A stretch of DNA of 64,000 nt from CAIXSC01 sp046349855 (lineage in GTDB: Bacteria; Planctomycetota; Planctomycetia; Pirellulales; Pirellulaceae), in contig JAXMBM010000006.1 in assembly GCA_046349855.1 (NCBI GenBank), forward strand, positions 1-64,000, given 5' to 3'. Position numbers and translations under genes: made by a program. The notes beneath the pieces are model-generated. The model worked only from the letters and a program-made list of their open reading frames with translations, searched no databases and was not told the origin of the DNA. Shown here one piece after another: positions 10,401-20,239 of this stretch (positions within the stretch are counted from its first letter, which is position 1; each line of letters starts with the position of its first letter).

Positions 10401-13400
10401 ATCGGCTGGCGATTCGCCATCAGGGGACGGGCGTGGGGCAAATCGGCGTGTCGGGATCCAATGTCACGTATGCCGGCGTCACGATCGGCACCTTCACCGG
10501 GGGAACGGACGGTTTCACGCCGCTCACTATCACACTCAACACGGCCGCCACCGCAGCAGCGACACAGGCGCTGATCCGTAATCTCACTTTCCAAAATGTC
10601 TCCGATAACCCGTCTACCAGTACAAGGACGGTGAGCCTGATCCTGACCGATGGTGATGGTGGCGCCAGCAACATCGTCAGCCGTTCCGTCGCCGTCACGG
10701 CGGTCAACGATGCGCCCACGGTGACCATTCCCGTACCTCAAAGCGTGCTTGAAGATGGCACGTTGACACTGTCCAGCGTGACCACGAATCCGGTGACCAT
10801 TCAGGATGTGGATGCCGGCAATACTCCTGTCCGATTGACCCTGACGATCCAGAACGGCGTGGCGTCGCTGGCATCCACGTCGGGTCTTTCGTTCCTGTCG
10901 GGTGACGGCATCGACGACGTGACAATGCAGTTCACTGGCAGTGCGACGGCCATCAGCGCCGCGCTGGATGGCTTGGTCTTCCGACCCACAGGCGACTTCC
11001 AGGGAGCAGCGAATATCCAGTTCACCGTGAACGATCTGGGAAACAGTGGCTCGGGCGGAAGCTTGTCCGCTTCCGCCAGTCTTGCCATCACTGTCACGTC
11101 GGTGAACGACGCTCCGGCGGGCACCAATACGGCCGTGACGACGCTGGAAGACACCCCCTACACGTTCACCGCCAGCGACTTCGGCTTCACGGATGCCCAG
11201 GATTCGCCAGCGAACAGCCTCTCCGCGGTGAAGATCACGACGCTGCCGCTGGCGGGCAGCTTGACGCTCAACGGAGTCGCGGTCACGGCGGGTCAGTCGG
11301 TGTCCGTGGCCAGCATTAACAGCGGCCTGCTGCGGTTCACTCCGAGCCTGCATGCCAACGGCACGAACTACGCATCATTCACGTTCCAGGTGCAGGACGA
11401 TGGCGGGACGGCGCTGGGAGGCGTCGATCTCGACCCGACAGCCAATCAGCTGACCATCCACGTCACGTCGGTGAACGACGCTCCGGCGGGCACCAATACG
11501 GCCGTGACGACGCTGGAAGACACCCCCTACACATTCACCGCCAGCGACTTCGGCTTCACGGATGCCCAGGATTCGCCAGCGAACAGCCTCTCCGCGGTGA
11601 AGATCACGACGCTGCCGCTGGCGGGCAGTCTGACGCTCAACGGAGTCGCGGTCACGGCGGGTCAGTCGGTGTCCGTGGCCAGCATTAACAGCGGCCTGCT
11701 GCGGTTCACTCCAAGCCTGCATGCCAACGGCACGAACTACGCGTCATTCACGTTCCAGGTGCAGGACGACGGCGGGACAGCAGCTGGTGGAGTTGATCTC
11801 GATCCGACTGCCAATCAGCTGACCATCCATGTCACGTCGGTGAACGATGCTCCGGCGGGCACCGACACGGCCGTGACGACGCTGGAAGACACCCCCTACA
11901 CGTTCACCGCCAGCGACTTCGGCTTCACGGATGCCCAGGATTCGCCAGCGAACAGCCTCTCCGCGGTGAAGATCACGACGCTGCCGCTGGCGGGCAGCTT
12001 GACGCTCAACGGAGTCGCGGTCACGGCGGGTCAGTCGGTGTCCGTGGCCAGCATTAACAGCGGCCTGCTGCGGTTCACTCCGAGCCTGCATGCCAACGGC
12101 ACGAACTACGCGTCATTCACGTTCCAGGTGCAGGACGACGGCGGGACAGCGCCGGGAGGCGTCGACCTCGACCCGACAGCCAATCAGCTGACCATCCATG
12201 TCATCGTCGGTGAACGACGCTCCGGCGGGCACCGACACGGCCGTGACGACGCTGGAAGACACCCCCTACACGTTCACCGCCAGCGACTTCGGCTTCACGG
12301 ATGCCCAGGATTCGCCGCGACAGCCTCTCCGCGGTGAAGATCCGACGCTGCCGCTGGCGCAGTCGACGCCACGGTCGCGGTCCGCGGTCATCGTCCGTGG
12401 CCAGTAACAGCGGCCTGCTGCGGTTCACCGGCCTGCATGCCAACGGCACGAATCGCTCTTCACTTCCAGGTGCAGGACGACGGCGGGACGGGCTGGGGGG
12501 TGATCTCGACCGACAAAGACCATCCATGTCGTCGGTGAACGATGCTCCGGCGGCACCGACCGGCCGTGACGACGCTGGAAGACACCCTCACGTTCACCGC
12601 CACGACTTCGGCGGATGCGGATTCGCCAGCGAACAGCCTCTCCGCGGTGAAGATCACGACGCTGCCGCTGGCGGGCAGTCTGACGCTCAACGGAGTCGCG
12701 GTCACGGCGGGTCAGTCGGTGTCCGTGGCCAGCATTAACAGCGGCCTGCTGCGGTTCACCCCAGCCTGCATGCCAACGGCACGAACTACGCGTCATTCAC
12801 GTTCCAGGTGCAGGACGACGGCGGGACGGCGCTGGGAGGCGTCGATCTCGACCCGACAGCCAATCAGCTGACCATCCATGTCACGTCGGTGAACGACGCT
12901 CCGGCGGGCACCGACACGGCCGTGACGACGCTGGAAGACACCCCCTACACGTTCACCGCCAGCGACTTCGGCTTCACGGATGCCCAGGATTCGCCAGCGA
13001 ACAGCCTCTCCGCGGTGAAGATCACGACGCTGCCGCTGGCGGGCAGCTTGACGCTCAACGGAGTCGCGGTCACGGCGGGTCAGTCGGTGTCCGTGGCCAG
13101 CATTAACAGCGGCCTGCTGCGGTTCACTCCGAGCCTGCATGCCAACGGCACGAACTACGCGTCATTCACGTTCCAGGTGCAGGACGACGGCGGGACGGCG
13201 CTGGGAGGCGTCGATCTCGACCCGACAGCCAATCAGCTGACCATCCATGTCACGTCGGTGAACGATGCTCCGGCGGGCACCGACACGGCCGTGACGACGC
13301 TGGAAGACACCCCCTACACGTTCACCGCCAGCGACTTCGGCTTCACGGATGCCCAGGATTCGCCAGCGAACAGCCTCTCCGCGGTGAAGATCACGACGCT

Positions 13401-16400
13401 GCCGCTGGCGGGCAGTCTTGACGCTCAACGGAGTCGCGGTCACGGCGGGTCAGTCGGTGTCCGTGGCCAGCATTAACAGCGGCCTGCTGCGGTTCACCCC
13501 GAGCCTGCATGCCAACGGCACGAACTACGCGTCATTCACGTTCCAGGTGCAGGACGACGGCGGGACGGCGCTGGGAGGCGTCGATCTCGACCCGACAGCC
13601 AATCAGCTGACCATCCATGTGACCGCAGTCAATGATGCTCCTACAGTGGCCACACCAGCGACAGCGACGGTGGTTGCAGGCACGGACTATATGTTCTCTG
13701 TCGCCGGAGGAAACTCTGTCAGCGTGGCAGATGTGGATGCCGGCACCGTGCGTGTCTCGCTGGCGGTCGCCGAAGGGACACTCACTCTGGCAACTACCGC
13801 CGGCCTGACATTCACTGCGGGCGATGGTGTCGGCGATATGGCGATTGTCTTCAACGGAACGCTTCCGCAGGTGAATGCGGCGCTGGATGGCCTGCGATAC
13901 ACCAATGCCATCAACTATTCGGGGACGGACACGCTCACCATCTCGGTCAGCGATCTGGGCAACACGGGACTGGGCGGAACCTTGCAGGACTCGCGCGCGG
14001 TGGCTCTGACGGTTAACACACCGTCCGCTCCTCTCACGGGCGATGCGTTCCTCGCGGGGAATTACCTCCAGGTAGGGTTGGGTGCGGATGGCGCCCTGGG
14101 ATCCGACGGTGTCGCCCCGGTGGGCTTCCAGAGTGCGGGGGCCAGGTTGGGCGTCGAGGTGGATCCAGAGCGCGATGGCTGGTCCACGTACGATGGCGAC
14201 TTCATCCTGTCGGGTACACCGGAAGAGACCTGGGGCGTACGGGTCGCAGGCACCACGTACTCGAACTCCAATGTTCAGTCGCCTCAAATCACTGGCAACT
14301 TGAGCAACTTTCAATCCACGGGCAGTGCTGAGTCCGTCGACTGGACCGGAGCCGTTGCGGGGCTGGGCGTCGACACGACCTACGTCGTTTCGGCCGACTC
14401 GCAGTATATCGACGTGGCTGTCACGCTCACCAATACGACCGGTGCCGCGCTGAACGATGTGTACTACTACCGCAACGTCGATCCCGACAACAACTATCTG
14501 CAAGGATCGTCGGACCAATTCAAGACGACCAATACGGTCGTTTCGCAGGGCAATAATGGAAGTGGAGTGGCTTTCGTCAAGGCGGTCCAGGCGGATGGTT
14601 CGTATCTCGGACTGATGGGATTTGGCGACAACGCACGTGTCTCGTACGGCGGATTCACCAACCGCGATCCGGTGGGCATGTACGCCGGCACGGGAGTCTA
14701 TACACAGTCGGGATCGCACTACAGTGACGAAGCCGTATCGTTGGCATTCAAGATTGACACAATCGCGGCAGGGGCCAGCGAAACACTGCACTACCGCTAC
14801 TACTTTGCACCGGCATCTGAACCGACCATCGATCTTGATCCGAATGACAGCGGATCCACATCGGGCGCCAATTACAGTACGACATTCGTCGAAGGAGCGG
14901 GCCCGGTGGCCGTCACTGACGCGGATGCCACCGTGTTCGATGCGGACTCCGCCACCCTGTCTGGCATGACGATCCGGATCACCAATCTGCTCGATGGCGC
15001 AGCCGAAAGCCTCGCCGCGACGACCACGGGCAACATCTCGGCCAGTTTTTCCGGGAACACGTTGACGCTCAGTGGTACCGATTCCGTCGCCAACTACCGC
15101 CAGGTCCTGCGCAGCATTCAGTACAACAACACCTCGCTCAATCCGGACTCGAGCCTGCGAATCATTACGATTCAGGCTACGGATGGTGTCCATAGCAGCA
15201 ATGTGGCCACGACCTACCTGACCATTGATGCGGTGAATAACGCCCCCACGATCACTTCGCCGGCGGCCGTCAGCGTCGCCGAGAACGCGGTCAACGTTCT
15301 CACCGTGACGTCGTCCGATCCCGATGGCAGTGCGCGACTCTACTCGATCACGGGCGGAGCTGATTCGGCCCGCTTCAGTATCAGCAGTACCACAGGGCAG
15401 TTGCAGTTCCTGACGGGACCGGATTTCGAAGCCCCTGGTGACTCGGACGGCAACAACGTGTACGACGTGCAGGTCACCGCCAACGATCAGCGTGGTGGCA
15501 CCGCGACGCAACTGATCACGGTGACCGTGACCGACGTCGATGAGTTCGATGTGTCTCCGATCATGGATACGAACGTCGCAGCCGACAATGTGACGGAAAA
15601 TGTCGCGGTTGGAACGCCGGTGGGAGTCATAGCGCGATCGACGGACGGTGACGGAACGACCAACACCATCACCTATTCGCTCGACGATAGTGCGGGCGGC
15701 CAGTTTGCGATTGGTGCGTCGAGCGGTGTGGTCACGGTGGCGGGAAGCATTGACCGCGAAGTGGGCGCGACACGGACGATCGTGGTGCGTGCCACGTCGG
15801 CGGACGGTTCGACGACGACGCGTGCTTTCACGATCACGGTCAACGATGTCGATGAATTTGACGTGGTGCCGATCAGCGATGCCAATGCGGCGATCGATAA
15901 TGTGACGGAGAATGCAGTCGCGGGCACGCTGGTGGGAATCACGGCGCAGACATCCGACGCCGACGCCACGACCAACGCCATCACCTATTCGCTCGACAAT
16001 AGTGCGGGCGGCCAGTTCGCGATTGGTGCGTCGAGCGGTGTGGTCACGGTGGCGGGAAGCATCGATCGCGAGTCGGGAGCAACACGGACGATTGTGGTGC
16101 GGGCCACGTCGGCGGACGGTTCGTGGACCACCCAGGCCTATACGATCACGGTGAACGATGTCGATGAGTTCGACGTCACGCCGATCGCAGATACAAACGG
16201 GGCGGCGAACAATGTGACCGAAAACGCGCTTGCCGGAGCCTTGGTGGGCATCACGGCGAGTTCGACCGATGGCGACGCCACCACGAACGCCATCAGCTAT
16301 TCGCTGGACGATGACGCCGGTGGGCAGTTCGCCATTGGTGCTTCCAGCGGCGTGGTGACGGTGGCGGGGGCCATTGATCGCGAAGCGGGAGCAACTCGAA

Positions 16401-19400
16401 CAATCGTGGTGCGTGCGACGTCGGCGGACGGTTCGACGACGACGCGTGCTTTCACGATCACGGTCAACGATGTCGATGAATTTGACGTGGTGCCGATCAG
16501 CGATGCCAATGCGGCGATCGATAATGTGACGGAGAATGCAGTCGCGGGCACGCTGGTGGGAATCACGGCGCAGACATCCGACGCCGACGCCACGACCAAC
16601 GCCATCACCTATTCGCTCGACAATAGTGCGGGCGGCCAATTCGCGATTGGTGCGTCGAGCGGTGTGGTGACGGTGGCGGGAAGCATCGATCGCGAGGCGG
16701 GCGCGACACGGACGATTGTGGTGCGGGCCACGTCGGCGGACGGCTCGTGGACCACGCAGGCCTACACGATCACGGTGAACGATGTCGATGAGTTCGACGT
16801 CACGCCGATCGCAGATACAAACGGGGCGGCGAACAATGTGACCGAAAACGCGGCTTGCCGGAGCCTTGGTGGGCATCACGGCGAGTTCGACCGATGGCGA
16901 CGCCACCACGAACGCCATCAGCTATTCGCTGGACGATGACGCCGGTGGGCAGTTCGCCATTGGTGCTTCCAGCGGCGTGGTGACGGTGGCGGGGCCATTG
17001 ATCGCGAAGCGGGAGCAACTCGAACAATCGTGGTGCGTGCGACATCGGCGGACGGTTCGACGACGACGCGTGCCTTCACGATCACGGTCAACGATGTCGA
17101 TGAATTCGACGTGGTGCCGATCAGCGATGCCAATGCGGCGATCGATAATGTGACGGAGAATGCAGCCGCGGGCACGCTGGTGGGAATCACGGCGCAGACG
17201 TCCGACGCCGACGCCACGACGAACGCCATCACCTATTCGCTGGACGATGACGCGGGCGGCCAATTCGCGATTGGCGCGTCGAGCGGTGTGGTGACGGTGG
17301 CGGGAAGCATCGATCGCGAGGCGGGCGCGACACGGACGATTGTGGTGCGCGCCACGTCGGCGGACGGCTCGTGGACCACGCAGGCGTACACGATCACGGT
17401 GAACGATGTCGATGAATTCGACGTGACGCCGATCGTGGATTCAGACGGGGCGTCAGACAACGTGACCGAAAACGTATCGGTCGGGACTCTGGTGGGCATT
17501 ACGGCGAGTTCGACGGATAGCGACGCCACCACAAACGCCATCAGCTACTCGCTGGACGACGACGCCGGCGGTCAGTTTGCGATTGACGCGATCAGCGGTG
17601 TCGTGACGGTAGCGGGAGCCATTGATCGCGAGGCGGGAGCAACTCGGACGATCGTGGTGCGTGCGACATCGGCCGACGGTTCGACGACGACGCGTGCCTT
17701 CACGATCACGGTCAACGATGTCGATGAGTTCGACGTGGTGCCGATCAGCGATGCCAACGCGGCGATCGATAATGTGACGGAGAATGCAGCCGCGGGCACG
17801 CTGGTGGGAATCACGGCGGAGACGTCCGACGCGGACGCCACGACCAACGCCATCACCTATTCGCTGGACGATGACGCGGGCGGCCAATTTGCGATTGGTG
17901 CGTCGAGCGGTGTGGTGACGGTGGCGGGAAGCATCGATCGCGAGGCGGGCGCGACACGGACGATTGTGGTGCGCGCCACGTCGGCGGACGGCTCGTGGAC
18001 CACGCAGGCCTACACGATCACGGTGAACGATGTCGATGAATTCGACGTGACGCCGATCGTGGATTCGGACGGGGCGGCGGACAACGTGACCGAAAACGTA
18101 TCGGTCGGGACTCTGGTGGGCATTACGGCGAGTTCGACGGATAGCGACGCGACCACGAATGCCATCAGCTACTCGCTGGACGACGACGCCGGCGGTCAGT
18201 TTGCGATTGACGCGACCAGCGGTGTCGTGACGGTAGCGGGAGCCATTGATCGCGAGGCGGGAGCAACTCGGACGATCGTGGTGCGTGCGACGTCGGTTGA
18301 CGGTTCAACGACGACGCGTGCGTTCACAATCACGGTCAATGATGTCGATGAATTCGACGTGGTGCCGATCAGCGATACCAACGCGGCGATCGATAATGTG
18401 ACGGAGAATGCAGCCGCGGGCACGCTGGTGGGAATCACGGCGGAGTCAGCGGATGCCGACGCCACGACGAACACCGTCCTCTATTCGCTGGACGATGATG
18501 CCAACGGAGAATTTGCCATCGATCCGAATACCGGCGTGGTGTCGGTCGCCGGGGTGATTGATCGGGAAGCGGGAGCGACACGGACAATCGTCGTGCGGGC
18601 CACCTCGGCGGACGGATCGACCGAGGTCGCGACCTACACGATCACGGTGGACGATGTGGATGAGTTCGATGCGAGTCCGATCAGCGATACGGATACCGCA
18701 GCAGATCAGGTACGAGAGAATTCGGCGGTCGGCACGGTGGTGGGCTATACGGCATTTTCCGTGGACGCAGACGCCACCACGAACTCGATCAGTTACTCGC
18801 TGGACGATGACGCGGGTGGGGCGTTTGCGATTGATGCGCAGACCGGGGTGATCACGGTCGCAGGTCCACTCGATTTTGAAGCGGGTGCGCTGCGTACGAT
18901 TGTCGTGCGCAGTACGTCGGCCGACGGTTCATCGGCAGTCGTGGCGGTCAGCGTGGTGATTCAGGATGTCAACGAGAATCCCTGGCTCGCCACGAATCTA
19001 CCGGTGCTCGTCGCCGAAGGAAACCAGGTACTGGTAGGAGATAATGTCCTCGCCGCCGCGGATGTGGATGATGCTGGAGACGGATTGATCTTTACGGTGA
19101 TCTCGAATGTTGCGCACGGAGTTCTGACTCGATCCGGGGTCGTACTTCAGGTTGGGGATGCGTTTACGCAAGCAGATCTGACTCAGGGGTTGATCGCATA
19201 TCAGCATGACGGTAGTGAAGGCCCTCAAGATGCGTTCACGTTCTTGCTCCAGGATGGAGGAGAGGATGGCACGGCACCGGTTCTGGGGGTCGTCGATGTG
19301 GCGGTCAGTCCCGTCAACGATGTGCCGGTGGCTCAGCCGGAAGGGTTCCGCGTGGAGACGGACGAGACGCTGTTCGTGGGTTGGCCCGGGCTGCTAGGCA

Positions 19401-20239
19401 ACGATACGGATGCCGAAAATGACCTGCTGATGGTCGTGCTGGTAAGCGGACCGATGCACGGCGAACTGTTGCTAATGCCGGACGGCCAATTCAGCTATAC
19501 GCCCGATCGCAACTTCGACGGTCCGGACAGTTTCAGTTACCAGGTATTCGACGGGCAGGCGTTGAGCAATGTGGTTGTGGTGCCGCTGGATGTGATCAAT
19601 GTCTTTGGCAGCAATCCGGGGACGTTTCCCAAGGGAGACGATCACAACGATCATAGGCGCGATGCGCCTCCCCTGCTGAGTGTCGGGCCACTGCCTCCGT
19701 CGATCATGACGGTTGCGAATCGACCCACCGAGTCACTACGGCAGGATCTGACGCCGTCACGCAGCGACGCCCCCGATGGTCAGATGGCACTTCCGCCCCT
19801 GACCGCGCCTCGGGCGTCCACGATTTCGCTGCTGGTTGGCACGGTGGCCTCGTACGGCGACATGTTTGATCATGCGGCGGGATGGGGGCAGAACCACGAG
19901 GTGGTGCTGCCGGACGCCGTGTCGTCAGTGGCGGCGGTCGTGAATCCGCAGTTGTTCTGGGAAAAGCTGAAACGCTTCGAGGATGAGCTGCAGCTGGGCG
20001 GGCAGGAGATCGATCTCAAGGCCGGCAGCGTGGCCGTGGCGTCACTCGCTCTGACCGCGGGCTACATCTTCTGGACGATCAAAGGCGGTTGGCTGTTAGC
20101 CGCCATCGTCTCGCAGATGCCCGCTTGGAAGTTAGTGGATCCCCTTCCGATTTTCGATATGCGAGCCGCCGTGACTCCCCGCGATGACGATGGCGACGAT
20201 GATGGCGACGATGATGGCGAAAAGGACCTGGTAACATGA
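4436..20239 (+). CDS. giant LEPR-XLL/DUF4347/cadherin-repeat surface protein (frame interrupted by probable assembly indels)
   Basis: About 5,270 residues if the indels are repaired; probably a surface adhesin. The ATG at 4436 is chosen because the LEPR-XLL-type motif 'LEERVLLSASP' follows directly. Domains by base position: Pro/Ser linker 4500-4710; degenerate DUF4347 4718-5090; complete DUF4347 5156-5660; parallel beta-helix 5680-6750; propeller-like Trp-rich repeats 7080-8260; cadherin-like 8280-8590; cadherin/VCBS-like modules to 11095; seven 369-bp repeats 11101-13626; a beta-rich domain 14040-14830; cadherin-like 15240-15530; eleven 312-bp cadherin-like repeats 15533-18964; two more beta modules to 19610; C-terminal membrane helix about 20015-20085; acidic tail. 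Net shifts arise near 12204, 12313-12762, 13417, 16853 and 16994, yet frames before 12204, at 13418-16852 and after 16995 are identical, so the indels cancel. The stop overlaps the next start (ATGA). Confidence 0.85.
11101..13626 (+). repeat. seven tandem 369-bp (123-residue) repeats in the giant gene
   Basis: Measured from the recurring 'ggtgaacga' phase, copies begin at 11101, 11470, 11839, 12209, 12534, 12888 and 13257 and end at 13626. Lengths are 369, 369, 370, 325, 354, 369 and 370 bp. Each intact copy encodes the same 123-residue cadherin/VCBS-like module (starting 'NDAPAGTNTAVTTLEDTPYT'), with only a few synonymous or single-residue differences. A more diverged copy lies at about 8590-8955. 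The total shortfall from 7 x 369 is 57 bp, or 19 codons, so the frame is restored overall. Confidence 0.95.
12202..12765 (+). other. indel-riddled segment of the repeat array, probably mis-assembled
   Basis: Aligned by eye to the flanking copies, this segment has an extra T at about 12204, then dozens of one- to several-base deletions from 12313 to about 12620, and a missing G at about 12762. Copies on either side are nearly perfect. A later extra T at about 13417 makes a hybrid of two repeat variants (one reading ggcagcttgacg, one ggcagtctgacg). This looks like consensus collapse over near-identical repeats rather than biological decay, because base-perfect copies flank it and the reading frame recovers. 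The true repeat number may differ. Confidence 0.8.
15533..18964 (+). repeat. eleven tandem 312-bp (104-residue) cadherin-like repeats
   Basis: The 'gatgtcgatga' landmark recurs at 15533, 15845, 16157, 16469, 16781, 17093, 17405, 17717, 18029, 18341, 18653 and 18965, exactly 312 bp apart each time. Units encode a cadherin-like sandwich with calcium-ligand style motifs: 'DVDEFD' at the boundary, 'VTEN', 'DADATTN' and 'IDREAGATR'. Two unit types alternate (one with 'DGSTTTRAF', one with 'DGSWTTQAY'), so the recent duplication unit is 624 bp. A one-base gain at about 16853 and a one-base loss in a G run at about 16994 cancel inside one unit. Confidence 0.95.
20186..20222 (+). repeat. 12-bp tandem repeat encoding an acidic tail
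   Basis: About three copies of a GACGATGATGGC-type unit encode the DDDGDDDGDDDG tail just after the C-terminal membrane helix of the giant protein and 14 bp before the next start codon. Copy-number change would keep the frame and alter only tail length. Confidence 0.85.

Noticed and set aside
12202..13417. True pseudogene state of the giant gene
   Set aside because: Indels cancel exactly, frames before and after agree, and the damage is confined to near-identical repeats, so assembly error is the simpler reading.
11101..13626. CRISPR-like array
   Set aside because: Units are 369 bp, directly adjacent, coding and in frame; no spacers.
13532..16918. Minus-strand open frame of 1,128 codons opposite the cadherin repeats
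   Set aside because: It mirrors the repeat periodicity, is Arg/His-rich and matches no family; an artefact of GC-rich repeats on the coding strand.
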